Notes: a model not told the origin generated them from the sequence alone. A stretch of DNA of 64,000 nucleotides from Tamarix chinensis (GCA_030549775.1 CM060177.1:93988236-94052235), one strand, 5' to 3'. Counted from the stretch's first letter, positions 12,471-26,085 are shown. Program-made: numbers and translations.

Positions 12471-13726
12471 AATATGTTCTCTTATAACAAACTATTATAT
12501 ACATTATTCTCAACTCTACTTTTAATAATATCATATTATTATACTTAACCTATATATATTATATTATTAATATCTACTTGATTATAAGTTTTATGATGAG
12601 TATCTTATGTGGGTATGTTGTTAGCTTTACATAGTTGGTTAAGATACGGTAGAATAGAAGAGTGGTCCTTGTTTAGTGTGTTGATTGATGTTAATGACTG
12701 ATAATCAATAAAACACTGTTTTCTTCTAAATTTTCTTATTTCGATTACATCTTACAAAATTCAATACAATCTAATTCTTGGTTTCTTCTTTTTTCATTCT
12801 TGATTTTCTTGGTTGGAATTCAACAAGTGATTTTCTTTTGATGAATAATATACCACTCTTCTCTTCAGAGCATGGTCCAGATCTTTGCTAGATCAAAATG
12901 TGGCTATGTAAAGGGCTCCACCCAAATCAATACCATCAAATGGTTCCTCCGACTTGAATAGTTGCAGCAATCTCATGCTCATAGTTTCAAAAGATTACGC
13001 ACGATCTCTCAGTTTCACTTTTAGATAAATTAGTCCAAAGGTACTACAAAACTTTCTTTCTTACTCTAGAAATTTTGATTATTGGTTCATTTAAAACTTC
13101 GAGTTTATTGTTAAATTCAATATCTTCAGATAGAGACTATTATCTGCATCACTTTCCTAGAAGATATCGTCATTAGATGATTTTGATGTACCATTTTGAA
13201 AGGAGCTACACAATAGGAGAAAGGCAAAAGGGATCTTAAAGAAAAACTCATAATGTAGGAAATTCAAGAGATAGAAAATCTCATCCCCCCCCCCCCCGCC
13301 CCATCCCTCTCTTTTTGGATGACAGCAGAGATAGATCTTGAGGCACGCGCTTGGCGCCTTCTCTTCGGCCATGGCCTTTGTCTCTAAATAAAAAGACCAT
13401 TCCGGGCTATGTTCCATCTAAATTGGCCCAATAAATCGAATGTACTTCAACCTCTTTCTGGAAAGGCCTATCGGACTCATTATCCGCAATAGAGGGCTGA
13501 GCCCAATAAGAACCTGTACTTATTATACGACAACGTTTGAGGGTGTGATAAATTGATAATGACGGTGTCGGCGTTGAAACTTGAAAGACGGTGCAGGCAC
13601 CCGGCTTATCAAGTATTTTGCAGGGAGGAACACAATTCGCTGCGTGATTTCTATCGTCTGCCTCTTCGAAGACGATAAAGGAGCCTTACTTTACTTGTTA
13701 GCTTAAGAACCGAGCTTGCTGCAACA
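12471..13726. other. Intergenic DNA and SLU7 upstream region
   Basis: No gene is supported. A poly-C run sits near 13287-13297. The last 250 bases before 13727 are less AT-rich and presumably include the SLU7 promoter and 5' leader, but no core promoter motif is clear. Confidence 0.4.
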
Positions 13727-16700
13727 ATGGCTACCGCATCTGGTATTTCCTTCATTGTTTCTGTAGCCTATCTACTTGGATGGCAGTCTCTTAATATTCG
13801 TGTCGTCGGTTCTATTTGATTCTTGTTAGTTTTAGTTTTCTGATCATGATTTTTTAGTTGTCGAATTGGTGGCCCGAACCGTCGTAACGATTGTTGGAAT
13901 TGGTAGGAGTGTTATTGATTTAATGATTAGATTGATTGTATTCGAACTTGTTGGTTTTTAACCCATGATTATGATTTGGTTGTATCCGGAATTCTTCAGG
14001 CGGGCAATTATTAGGTTTAATTCGAGGTGTCTTTGGGTCTGTTAATTATTTGGGTGAATTAATGCTGTTAGGGTTTCTGTTTTGGACGAATCGATGCTAC
14101 GGGGGTTTCGATTTGCTCGATTAGGGTTTTCTTGACGTAGTATTTGGGTTGCTTGTTTTTCCGCTGTAATATTCGTTATGAGATAATCGGGTATTTTTGT
14201 TTATTTTTTCTTTATGAGTTCGATTGAATTCGATTTACGAAAAAGCTGGGGTCGATTGGAATGATAATTGAATTGATCAGAATGTGCTTTTCACCTGATT
14301 TGGGGCTTCTGGCAGGCTCCATCTGGGGACTCTTTCTGTCGAAGATCTTTTGTTTCCCTGAGCTATCATGATAAATTTCCCATAGTAGGTCTGCTGATGT
14401 TTGAATCCAAGTACTGATCCTGATTTCGCCACCATGTGGTCTCCTTTTGGTTACGGATAGCTCAATCTAATGCTTCTTCTTTCCCTTTTTTTTCGTGTGT
14501 GTTTGTTTGTGTTTTGACTTATTATTATTATTATTTAAATGTTATTTAGGATATCCTTGGGTTTTGTACTCATATTCACGCTTTTGGTCTTTTCTCTTGA
14601 TTTCCTTTGAACTTAATTCTACAGTTATCTCTATTCTTCATTTTTGTTGAACAGATTATCTTACCCTGTGCTGTGTTCTGCAGTGGCATTTAAATCTAGG
14701 GAAGACCATAGGAAGCAATTGGAATTGGAAGAAGCACGTAAAGCAGGGCTTGCACCTGCAGAGGTAGATGAGGATGGAAAGGAAATTAACCCTCATATTC
14801 CACAGTATATGTCCTCAGCTCCATGGTATCTCAATGCAGAGAGGCCTGTAAGTTCACTTTCATATTCTGTTCCCTGTTCTTTTTATGCTTGTCATGATGT
14901 GTGGATGAGGACTCAACAATTATGTTTTGGTTCATATTTTTCAGAGCTTGAAACATCAAAGGAAATGGAAGTCTGATCCTAATTATACAAAAGAGTGGTA
15001 TGATAGAGGTGTTAAAGTTTACCAGGCAGAGAAGTACCGTAAGGGTGCTTGTGAAAAGTAAGTTGAATTGCCTTCATTCTTTCCTGTAAATATGTTTCAC
15101 ATTTTTCCTGCATATGGTTGTTCAGTTTATCCAATTTGTTGTTCTGGGGTTGGTTTTGAAGTTCTGAGTGGAACCTATTTGGGGTCTTACTGTTCTTTAT
15201 GTGGTCAAAAACCAAACGGGGGAAGTATGTGGGTGGGTGGGGGTACCTGTGGCTAACATGAAAGAAAATGGGATGGTGTATTGACACTGGCACTGCTGTC
15301 TGCTTCTTTCCCTTCACTATAGTGTTGATATATTGTCTTAACCAATGTAATCCAGTGGGGGAAAAAAATTATGGATGACATGAAGTAAAACCCTCTTTGT
15401 TTGTTAATAAGTAAAGAGAAATAGAAGGAAAAGAGGGAATGGTAGCTATGGAAACTCTATAGTTGTGGTGACGGTTTTCTTGTCTTCAATCAATTACATT
15501 TACTGTCAACAGGACACCTCAAAAGAACCAGTCAAATGACTGACAGTCACACTCACACCATTATAGTGCTGTTTAACATTACCTTTTCTCCTTCATAAAT
15601 TGAATATATACATACCATGCCTTATGAAGATCTTCTGCTTTTGAATTTGAAGAGTCCTGCTTTTTATGACATTAAAGTGTGGAAGACAAGTCCGCCAATT
15701 ATTATCTTGTTTTTGTGATTTGTTGAATTCTTTTTATTAAGTATCGATTCCTTCTTCTTCTTTTTTTGGTTTTTGAGAGCATGCCATTGACTTATTCCAT
15801 ATTTTTCGGTTCCAGTTGTGGTGCCATGACACATACTGCAAAGGCATGCATGGACAGGCCTCGGAAAGTGGGAGCAAAGTGGACTGGAAAACACATATCT
15901 GCTGACGAGAAAATTGAGAGTTTTGAGCTTGATTACGATGGGAAACGGGATAGATGGAATGGATTTGACTCCGCCACATATGCCCGTGTAATTGAAAGAT
16001 ATGAGGCAAGAGATGAGGCGAGGAAAAAGTTCCTGAAGGAACAACAGCTGAAAAGGCTAGAAGAAAAGAATGTTGAGGCAGGCCCCGATGACAATGATGG
16101 TACTAGTGATGATGAGGATGATGAGGATGCATTGAAAGTTGATGAGGCCAAAGTTGATGAGAGCAAGCAAATGGACTTTGCAAAGGTTGAGAAGCGTGTG
16201 CGTACAACAGGTGGTGGAAGCACTGGGACTGTAAGGCAAGTGTTTAGCAGATGACCTTTCTTTTCTTCTTTGTAGACCTTTGTGGCATTCTCAAGAGAAT
16301 ATATGCTTGGAATCTGTTTTATGTTTCATCACATATGATTTCCAGCATTGAGTTGTATTTATGATTTGCATATAACCAGCGTGATTGTTAAGTGTCTGCT
16401 ATCTTTCTTATATAGGAACTTGCGTATCAGAGAAGACACGGCAAAATATCTTTTGAACCTTGATGTCAATTCAGCTTACTATGATCCTAAAACTCGGTCG
16501 ATGCGTGAGGATCCTCTGCCAGATGCTGATCCAAATGAGAAGTTTTATATAGTGAGTATCCAACTCAAAAGACTATGCTTTGTGGCTTTAATACCTGCTA
16601 TTAGAGCTGCGGTCAGAATATGTAAACGTATCTCACGATTGCTTGCTTGTTCTTTCTCATAGGGTGACAATCAAAACAGAATGAGTGGCCAAGCTTTGGA

Positions 16701-17965
16701 GTTCAAACAGCTCAATGTTCATGCTTGGGAGGCATTTGATAAGGGACAAGATATTCATTTGCAAGCTGCTCCATCCCAAGCTCAGTTGCTGTTCAAGAAT
16801 TTCAAGGTTAATAAAGACAAATTGAAGTCCCATTTGAAGGATTCAATAATGGAAAAGTATGGAAATGCAGCAACTGACGAGGAGATACCACGAGAACTTC
16901 TACTTGGTCAAAGTGAGAACCAAGTTGAATATGACCGAGCCGGCCGAATAATCAAGGGGCAGGTAATATGCACAGATTTGATATGCGAATTGCGATCATG
17001 AAGGCATGCTTGTACTTGTCTGAAATTGTTTTCCATTATTTGCATTTTCCAATGTTCAATTTGTTACTTGCAGGAGACTGTAGTTCCCAAGAGCAAGTAT
17101 GAAGAAGATGTGTACATGAATAATCACACCAGTGTCTGGGGTTCTTGGTGGAAGGATTTCCAGTGGGGCTACAAGTGCTGCAAACAAACGATTAAAAACA
17201 GCTACTGCACTGGAGCGGCTGGAATTGAAGCCGCAGAAGCCTCTGGAGATCTCATGAAGGCAAACATTGCACGTAAAGAAGCGACAGAAGGTATGTGTAT
17301 ACTTGCTCATGTATTTTATCTTGTCAATTAGCCATTTTTATCTTGGCTTACTCTGGTTTTTCACTAATGCTGTGGGTACTATAATTGATAATCTTTAGAA
17401 TATTTTTCTTACTAACTCTTTATTGTCAATGAACATCATACTTATGTCTCGGAAACGGAAGTTTGATGGGAATTATCCAGTGGACCTGGTTTAATTGTCA
17501 TGTTTGTTCATTTCTAAGATATAGTGTCTTCGCTTCTTTCCACAGATAAGCTTGATTAATTGGTAAACTGTTCTGTCTGTTAATCTGAATTTTCATGAAC
17601 TTGAAACAGATAAGGCTTCACCAGTTGAGGAGAAAAGGATGGCTGCTTGGGGAAGTGAAGTGCCCAATGATTTGGTTCTGGATGAGAAAAAACTGGCTGA
17701 AGCTCTCAAGAAGGTGCAATTCCATTGCGAAGTCTTCATATGCTTATTCCTCTTCCTCTCTGTGATGATGTAAAATTGGGTTATTCTGATATGTTTCTGT
17801 TTTTTATCTTCTTAATAGGAGGATGAAAGGAAAAGAGAGGAGAGAGATGAAAGAAAACGCAAATACAATGTCAAATGGAATGATGAAGTTACACCCGAGC
17901 AGATGGAGGCATACAGAGTTAAAAAGATACATCATGATGATCCCATGAAGGACTTCTTGAACTAA
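13727..17965 (+). CDS. SLU7: Pre-mRNA-splicing factor SLU7
   Basis: A spliceosomal step-two factor that acts in the nucleus with PRP18 in 3' splice-site choice. Nine coding exons join in frame to 1617 nt (538 residues, against about 535 in Arabidopsis): 13727-13742, 14684-14847, 14945-15057, 15816-16235, 16416-16551, 16663-16962, 17074-17290, 17610-17713 and 17819-17965. Exon 1 codes only five residues and the first base of a sixth codon; the protein begins [20 protein letters not shown]2CX4HX4C zinc knuckle ([14 protein letters not shown]) lies near residues 96-109. The SLU7 core follows with [31 protein letters not shown] and [20 protein letters not shown]. The end is [11 protein letters not shown]. 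All landmarks of the family are present and no defect is seen, so this is probably functional. Intron 4 has a GC donor. Confidence 0.97.
16236..16415 (+). other. GC-AG intron in SLU7
   Basis: The exon ends ...GTA AG and the intron begins GCAAGTGT, ending in TATAG before GAACTTG. This junction reads VRNLRIRED in frame, as in other plant SLU7 proteins. The only nearby GT donor (at 16231) would shift the frame and reach a stop within about 16 codons. A strong match to the AG|GCAAGT consensus is usual for GC-AG introns. Confidence 0.9.
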
Positions 17966-19774
17966 GCCTAAGATTAACTAAGACCGGTATTCAATGTCTA
18001 TGTGCCTGTTCAATTCTTGTTTGATTTACTATGGTCTACTTTGTCTTGTATATTGTAAAGCTTGTAACGAGCTTTTGATACCCCATAGTTTGACCGACAG
18101 GTTTATGTTCTGGGCTCATAGGGATTGGTGCGTTCTCGTTCTAAGTGAAAATCCATTTGTGTTAGTGCTGGCAGAGTACTCTAAGAGAGGGTCTAAGATC
18201 AGTTTGATGCATCTGATAAGTTTCCGTTAGTATAAGGCTTGTAACCATGGCACCGTCAGGTCCGCTCCCGGAGATTATAAGACTTTGGCATGGTATCTTA
18301 TTTAGATGATAATTAAAGTAAAAATGCATACGTATAACTTTTGTACATGTCTAAGGTGGAAGAATGAATTTATAGTGTGAATTTACCTGATGAAGGGATA
18401 GTTCATATCCATTGCTATTTGTGGTCTTTTATCCAAAAAATAAAGGTAAAATAAAATAAAAAGTGTCGACTGGCAGGGTTACACGTAGTGTTGGACAAGA
18501 ATTTTATTGACTTATTTTTATTTTCTTATGTACTTTTTCTGAAACGTATATACGTATTGCTTATGCGATATATCCGAAACGGACTTGTATTTATTACAAA
18601 TATCATGTTGTTTCGTGATGCTTGCGATTTACAGTATTTCGATAACATGGTATCGCTGGCTGTGTTTCGTAGTTAGTTGTTTCATGATATTGTTAAAAAT
18701 CAATCACAAATATCATTAAATTTTTCAACAAAAAAAAAAATGTATCATAATTTACACAAACAATAAGTTGAAGGTCAAAAAAATTAAATTACATTTTTGT
18801 ATCAGATAACTATAGCTAATAGATTTATAAGACAACTCTATTATCAACTTAAAAAATAGAGATTGAATAAATAAATATACCGATGTCTTTATATGTCATT
18901 ATACACATTAAAACAATTATTAACTAATTTTACCAAATAACTTTACATAAACTGCTAATAATATCAATTAATATAACCACTTAACTGTTAATACAATTTG
19001 ATGTTCGTTATCCATTAATTGCCAAGCACGATCTATAACTTCGACCACAATGTTATTGTAGGAGTGAATCATTTTCAAAATTCTTATTTTGCCTTAAAAT
19101 ATCTGGCACACTTTGCTCTTTTCGGTAAAAAGATTTACCCCCAAAAAAAATACTAATAATCATTTTCACCTATTCTATTATCATCTCTTACCAGATGATA
19201 TTTAGTCTAAACGATAAAAACTACTTCTAAAATACCAAAAATTTCATATTCAAATCTCCCTTCCCCTTTCTGTAACACTTTTATGATGTCACCATCTATA
19301 TAGTGATTTGTAATTGTCTTTAACGGAACCCCTATGAATCTCAAAAAATTCTATTATCATCTATTTGATCATTCCTCCATTATCTTCTCATTTCTCCCTT
19401 CCTTGCACTAAAATCAAATCTTCACCACGAGAAAAAAAGGAAGTGTCCATTAGTGTTTGTCAATTATTTGTATTTATTAAAAAAATAAAGTTTTAAAATA
19501 GTCTTAACTTTTATTTAAGATCAAATTCTTAACCAAACTAAACCTCAACCAGATGGAGAAGTTAAATAGGTCGTGGGTGTTGTATACTGTTGCATCTTGA
19601 AATGGTTGTCGTGATATTGAGGGAGGCAAAGACCACCTCTTTTCTTGCTGTGGTTGCCTTACTGATCATAGCATTGCAATAGTAATGCAACATAGTATGA
19701 GAAGAGTCGTTGATTCGCACATTGATTATTTTCACTTGGTTAAAAAAGCTACCGACCCAAAGCTATTTGTGATA
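17966..19774. other. SLU7 3' flank and AT-rich intergenic DNA
   Basis: No gene is supported. The first few hundred bases probably hold the SLU7 3' untranslated region (the AATAAAGG string near 18440 is one candidate poly(A) signal, but distant). The remainder is AT-rich without visible repeats. Confidence 0.4.
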
Positions 19775-19779
19775 CTAGG

Positions 19780-20636
19780 TGTTGACACCGGAAAAATATA
19801 TAACAACAAGAAAAATAATATTTGATTGTTATATGGTCAATCAATCTAAATTGGGGATAATTAAATATTCCTAAAAATTATTCAGGATTTATATGTTAAA
19901 ATAAAATATTTTAATTGTTTACGTCCCGTTCGTATTTTATTAAATTGGGCCAAAATATTTCAATTGGGCTTAGTTTAATTAAATACGGGTCTAATTTATT
20001 TCACAAAGGGCTACGAGTTCGTAAAATTAAGTTAAATGAAACATGACTTTTAAGTCTAAAACGCAAGACGGGCCCAAACCCAAAAGCCAAGGAGGTCCTT
20101 TTCTCTATAAATAGAGGGCACCCCTCCTCATTGAAGACACACTGAAGTCCCGAGATCAAGAGCTTATAGAGAGAACGCTCCCAAGCACTCTAAAGCTAAA
20201 GATCGAAGACTCGAAGAACGAAGACCGAAGAACGAAGATCCAAAGATTGAAGAAGTAAGATCCAAGGATCGAAGAACGAAGCTTTCTAGATCGTCAAAGT
20301 CGAAAACGTTGAAGCATTGTAACTTCAACATCATTAAACCTGTTCGAAGGGATCAAGCACCACTAAATCGTGCCCTCTTTACCAGGCAAATTAAATTTCC
20401 ATCAACAGGTTTGGATCAAGCTCATTAAACTCAAGACGAGCCCCGAACAAGTTGAGCCCAAAATTCAACATCGTGAATCACAACACCATCAATTGTCTAG
20501 GAGATTGAATCAGAGGATATAAATCTTGTACCGGATTTATACAGAGATTGTACCTACATTCGATCCGATAATTAATAATCAATAAAAGTATATTTTGTTC
20601 TTCAATTTTCTTTTACCAGAAAATTTGTCGTTAACA
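19780..20636 (+). repeat. 5' LTR of the gypsy element
   Basis: The 857-bp LTR starts TGTTGACACCGG and ends GTCGTTAACA. A TATA box, TATAAATA, lies at 20106-20113, followed by purine-rich tandem words of the GAAGAACGAAGA type. It matches the copy at 29819-30715 except for scattered substitutions, small indels and one tandem duplication found only in the 3' copy. Confidence 0.95.
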
Positions 20637-20640
20637 AATT

Positions 20641-20658
20641 TGGTGCACCCGGTGGGAC
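20641..20658 (+). promoter_or_regulatory. Primer-binding site of the gypsy element
   Basis: TGGTGCACCCGGTGGGAC starts four bases after the LTR, where the tRNA primer site is expected. It starts with the TGG that pairs with a tRNA CCA end. The tRNA is not identified here. It is not the initiator Met type used by the copia element. Confidence 0.75.
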
Positions 20659-20699
20659 GATCTCTGCCTCTCATCTCAATCTCCAACTACGCATCTTGA

Positions 20700-22527
20700 T
20701 GGCTTCAAACACTAACAAGAGCATCCTCAACAACTGTGCAACACTCAGTGGTGACAGTAATCACACTGGGCCATTGACACGAAGCAAGGCAAAAATCATT
20801 GCCTCAAGCAACAAAGATATGTTTCTTGAAGCCCCCGTTGCTGAACGATCAATGCGCCCATTGTAGGAGCTACCTCAGAACATGCTCTATTAAACCAAGA
20901 TGAAGATTCAGACAACTCTGCATACTCAATCGCTCCAGTGATGACCACTGGAATCATTGATGAACAGCTCGCAGAATTGAAACAGGCTGTTGACATCCTC
21001 TCCAAAGCTGTGAAAGAAAAGGATGAGCAAATCGCTATGCTCATGCAAAAACTCGAAGAAAAAGGTGACGCTTCATCTAGTAAAGAGAAAGAGGCGGTCA
21101 TTGAAGCAAAAGACCAAGATGAATCTTTCGATAGATTGCAGCTTCAGGAGGAGAAAGACTGCTCCAACCTGACTCCTTTAGGAGGTTTGACTCCCAAAGG
21201 TCTGCAAGAGATGATTGCTGGTGTAGTAAAAGCTCAATTTGGCATCGCTTCCGAAAATAGCTTCTCTTACATGAAGCCCTACACAAAGATGATCGACAGC
21301 TTGTCAATGCCCGTTGGTTATCAACCTCCCAAATTTCAATATTTTGAAGGCAAGGGCAATCCCCGCCAGCATATAGCACATTTCATCGAAACTTGTAATA
21401 ATGCAGGTACTGGAGGAGATTTACTGGTGAAACAGTTCGTGCGATCATTGAAGGGAAATGCTTTTGATTGGTACACTAACCTCCCTAGCGAGTCCATTGA
21501 TAGTTGGGAAGAGTTGGAGAGAGAGTTCAAAAACCGCTTTTACAGCGCTCGTCGGACTGTAAGTATAGTAGAACTTGCAAACACTAGGCAGTGGGAGAAT
21601 GAGCCCGTTGAAGAGTACATCGAGCGTTGGCGTTCATTGAGCCTCGATTGTCAGGATCGCCTCAGCGAAGTATCGGCTATTGGGATGTGCATTGAAGGAA
21701 TGCATTGGGGCATTGCGTATATCTTGCAGGGCACGAAACCCAGAACTTTTTCTGAGTTATCTACGACTGCTCACGACATAGAGGTGAACATTGCTAAACA
21801 TGGACGTAAAATACCTGTGTTTGAACATCCTAAGGAGAAGAAGGAATTCAAGAAGAATGAGAAATCTTCTAAGAGCGTGACGAAGGAGGCAATGGCTGTT
21901 GGTGCATCTCCAATTAAGATCTCAGCTAAGCCACAAAGATTTGACGGGAGTCAAAACTACTCAAAGCAAGAGTTTGCAAGGAAGCGGACAACTTTGAAGG
22001 AATTGGAGGAAAAACAATACCCATTTCCTGATTCAGACGTCCCAGGGATACTGGAAGATTTATTAGAAAAGAAGGTGGTAGAATTGCCGAAACCAAAGCG
22101 TCCGCAAGAGGCAGGACGAACTGAAGATCCTAGATACTGCATGTACCATCGATGCATCAGCCATCCAACTCAAAAATGCATCACTTTGAAGGAGAGGATC
22201 ATGAAATTGGCAAAAGAGGGAGTAATTTTGCTCGATCTAGAAGCCCCAGCAGCAGGCCTTAATTATATCACCATGATGGGTGACTTGCCCAAGACAGTGC
22301 CTACAAGGGTTAGCCGGTTGATTCAGTTTGGAAGCCTGGAACCAATTCTGGTATGTGTCTCAAAAAGTGATGGTTCACAAACTCACACAGTTGTCGAAGA
22401 CCTTGAAGTGAAGGAGAACCCTATACAAACCGATGAGGAGGACGAGGGTTGGACTTTGGTGACAAGAAGACGGCCAAAGAGAAAACAAGCTTCAAAGCCT
22501 CAACTATGCCGACACCAAGAGAAGTAG
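20700..22527 (+). pseudogene. gag of the gypsy element (frameshifted)
   Basis: The capsid polyprotein. The probable start is ATG at 20700, but that frame stops near 20865. The remainder continues in another frame, whose first Met is at 20938. A one-base indel around 20840-20865 is implied. Residues 1-90 of the long open part are Glu/Lys-rich, suggesting a coiled coil. The Retrotrans_gag domain follows (PPKFQYFEGKGNPRQHIAHF, FDWYTNLP, SWEELEREFKNRFY). Near the end, YCMYHRCISHPTQKC is the His/Cys motif found in Tat-type gag proteins. The frame ends at TAG 22525-22527, after which the same frame stays open into the protease region. Confidence 0.88.
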
Positions 22528-24441
22528 TCTAGAAGAAAAAAAGGTCTAGCCAAGCCGAAGAAAAGGATGAAGTCGAAGCCAAGAAAGGCAAGAGTCTTGC
22601 CAATTGAATTGCTGAAACAAGAACCTCTTAAGCTAATCACACTATCAGAATTTTTCCCTCCAAAATTCTTGGAAGTTTATGAAGTTAACACGACTTCCTG
22701 CTGTGTAGTTGAAGAAGAGGATGCAAGAGAGGATGTCGTGCAAGATGATAATGCTCTCGCTATACTTGGCTTAAATAGCGATGAGATGACTGAAACACTT
22801 TCACAAGATGAAAGTTTACAACAGTTGAACAAGTTACCGAAAGAGGTTCGAGAAGTTATGATTAAAGCTCTTCAAGGGCCAGAAGTACGAAATCACGTAG
22901 GTGATGCAGTTTGTTGTGCCTCTCTCCCCTTCACGGAGGATGATATGTTGCTCGGAGCCAAAACACATAATAGGCCACTCTTTATCTCGGGATATGCCCG
23001 TGACCAAAGAATCAGTCGTGTGTTGGTTGACGGGGGGTCAGCTGTAAACATCATGCCACTATTCACCATGAAGCAGCTCGGAATACCGATGGAAGAGCTA
23101 TCAAATAGTAGACTTTTCATCCAAGGCTTCAATTTGGGAGGAGAAAAGTCTATAGGGAAAATATATCTTGACCTCACTATTGGGAGTATGAATTCATCAA
23201 CGTTATTCCATGTAATTGATGCCAAGACATCCTATAACATGTTGTTGGGTCGTCCTTGGATCTACGATAATGGAGTAGTCCCTTCAACTCTCCATCAATG
23301 CCTTAAATTCTTCAAAAATGGAGTACAGACAGTGTTTGCTGACGAAAGACCCTTCACAACAGCTGAGTCGCACTTTGCAGATGCTAGGTTTTACAATGAG
23401 GTGGAGGAAACGCCGAGCAAGATAAAGCTATTGGTGCCACCAGCAAGAAATACTACAGCGGTGAAGCAAATCGATAAAGATATAGAGAGACCGTCAGCCG
23501 GTCACGAAGGAGTACAACTGAACCCTGAACCTAAACAGAGCTTAAGTCATAAGATAGTAAGTTCTCTGGTCTTAAAGTATGTCCCAAAACCCAAAAGGAA
23601 AGAAGGGCAATCTCCATTCACAAGCTGTGGTCATAACCTTTGTAATGCTACTACTCCCACAACGGAGGATGTAAAGATCTTGAAGAAAAACCTCGTGGTC
23701 CCTGTCACAAGAACAAGCCAGGCGAAGGTAACTAAGCCTCCATTGCCGGGATTCGAGAGGTCATCCAAAATGTTAGCAGAAGAGATTACCATCCCGACGC
23801 AGAGAACAGAGGAGGGTTTTGATCCAAATGCATATAAGTTGATGGCACATTGCGGTTTTGACATCTCTACCTTCAAGACAAAAAATGACGATAATAAAAG
23901 GCACATGGAGAGAACACCATATGGCATGACCAACACCCAAAATATATTATTAGATCAAGGCCAGACAGTGGACACATCAATGAAGGGCTTAGGATACTCA
24001 AATCCGAAGCCTATAATAATTTCAGCTAGAGGAAAGGATAAAGGGGTATCCATACAATATATCACTGCTGAAGAAAATGAAGATTTGGAGAGGCGAACAT
24101 CGGAATGTCAGCAAAGGATCTTGGTGTTTGATAGGTTAGATCACTCGACCAAGAAAAGGCCTTCTGTGTTCTCTCGAATAGGGGGAAAAACCTTACAAGA
24201 GGTAAGCCCAACTCAGAAGAAGTCATATGTGTTCTCGCGCCTTGGAGTCACCAATCATAATAATAAGATTTGGAAGAGGAAATTGGAAGCTTCATTGATT
24301 CCGGATGAACAAGGGAACGAAATGAAGAGTCTCATACCATCACAGATGAGGCGCTATGCCAAGTTACAAATTACCACAGCGCCGTTATCATCACTGGGCA
24401 AAAGCAGCCAGAGAAGAAGAGTTCCAAATCAAAGCAATTAA
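22528..24441 (+). pseudogene. Protease region of the gypsy polyprotein
   Basis: This region is in the same frame as gag and separated from it by a single TAG. Its first internal Met is at 22567. The aspartic-protease motif VLVDGGSAVNIMP lies near 23020-23060, with the second conserved block YNMLLGRPWI near 23230-23265. The remaining 380 residues are a poorly conserved linker with repeated 'VFSRLG'-type stretches. The frame ends at TAA 24439-24441. About 100 bases later the reverse-transcriptase frame opens, and the intervening sequence reads as polyprotein in a third frame, so one or more indels separate them. Polyprotein cleavage is the family's known role. This copy is broken. Confidence 0.82.
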
Positions 24442-24538
24442 TAGCTTCCACTAACCACATAACCATCGAAGATGACTCAAGTCAAGAGATGGTAGAACGG
24501 GAAGCACCCCCGGAACTTGAAGATGGGGGCAAGCTACT

Positions 24539-26085
24539 GTGGACAAATTGAAGGAAGTCAATTTGGGTACTATAGAGGAGCCCAGGGTAACCTTTGTCAG
24601 TGCTCTACTGAAACCTGATGAGGAAAAGAAATATATTGAGTTACTAGAGGAATATAAAGATATCTTTGCATGGACATACAAAGAGATGCCCGGACTTGAC
24701 CCAAAGGTAGCAGTGCATGAACTTGACATCAAGCCTGAGTGGAAACATAGACCGGTGAAACAACCATTACGTCATTTTCGCCCTGAACTCATTCCAGAGA
24801 TAGAGAAGGAAGTGAATAGCCAAATTGAGTCAGGATTCATTCGAGAAGTTAAATACCCTTCATGGATTGCAAATATAGTCCCTGTCAGGAAGAAAAATGG
24901 GAAGCTTCGCCTTTGTGTAGACTTCAGAGATTTGAACCATGCATGCCCAAAAGATGACTTCCCTCTCCCTATCACAGAATTGATGGTGGACACCACGAAG
25001 GGACATGAAGCATTGTCATTCATGGATGGTTATAGTGGTTATCATCAAATTCGCATAGCTCTTAAGGATGAAGAATGCATAGGTTTTCGCACTCCAACAG
25101 GAATATTCTGCTATCGAGTCATGCCTTTCAGATTGAAGAATGCAGGGGCCACCTACCAAAGGGCTATGCAGAAGATCTTTGATGACATGTTGCATAAGGT
25201 TGTAGAATGTTATGTCAATGATTTGGTAGTCAAGTCAAGACGAAGAGACAACCACATCCAAGATCTCAAGACAGTATTTGATCGACTGAGAAAGTATCAG
25301 CTCAAGATGAATCCATTAAAGTGTGCATTCGGTGTTACATCTGGAAAATTCTTAGGTTTTGTTGTTGACATAAAGGCATCGAAATTGATCAGTCAAAGAT
25401 TAATGCAATCCAGAAGATGCCGAGACCAACAAACCTCAACGAACTCCGAAGCCTACAGGGTCGACTGGCTTATATACGAAGGTTCATCTCAAACTTAGCA
25501 GGGCGTTGTCAACCATTTAGCCATCTCATGAGAAAGAGAGAGCCTTTCGAATGGATAAAGCTTGTGATAATGCTTTTGCAGGTATCAAGAGGTACCTCCT
25601 TAATCCACCCGTCCTAGCAGCACCTTTACAGAGCAGACCGCTCTTGCTTTATGTGGCAGCACAAGAACGTTCACTGGGGGCATTGTGTGCACAAGAAAAT
25701 GAAAAGGGGAAGGAACAAGCACTCTATTATTTGAGTCGTACTCTCATTGGAGCAGAAATCAACTACACCCCAATCGAGAAGACACGTCTAGCCTTGGTTT
25801 TTGCCATACAAAAACTAAAACATTACATGCAAGCGCATACGGTACATTTGATATCACGTGCAGATCCCATCAAATATGTCATGTCTAGGTCGGTGTTGAC
25901 AGGACGACTAGAAAAATGGGCTCTGGTGATCAATCAAGACGACATTATCTTCATTCCTCAAAAGGCAATCAAGGGACAAGCACTGGCAGACTTCTTAGCC
26001 GATCACCCAATTCCACCTGAGTGGGAGTTATCAGATAAACTACCGGATGAAGAGTCATTGGTCATTGAGGTCCTCCCTCCATGGG
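24539..26085 (+). pseudogene. Reverse transcriptase and RNase H of the gypsy element, active site mutated
   Basis: The reverse transcriptase is recognised by VPVRKKNGKLRLCVDFRDLN, HACPKDDFPLP, FMDGYSGYHQI and FCYRVMPFRLKNAGATYQRA. The catalytic YVDD box reads YVND (codons at 25211-25222), so one metal-binding Asp is lost. The frame shifts near 25380 into another reading (MPRPTNLNELRSLQGRLAYI) and again near 25555. RNase H follows with LLLYVAAQERSLGALCAQEN, QALYYLSRTL, YTPIEKTRLALVFA and a GQALADFLADHP end. The stretch runs into a nested MITE at 26086. Its product would be inactive. Confidence 0.9.

Noticed and set aside
14644..14690. Upstream in-frame start ([14 protein letters not shown]) for SLU7 exon 2
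   Set aside because: The exon 1 at 13727-13742 gives the family's conserved N-terminus MATASVAFKSRE with proper GT-AG splicing.
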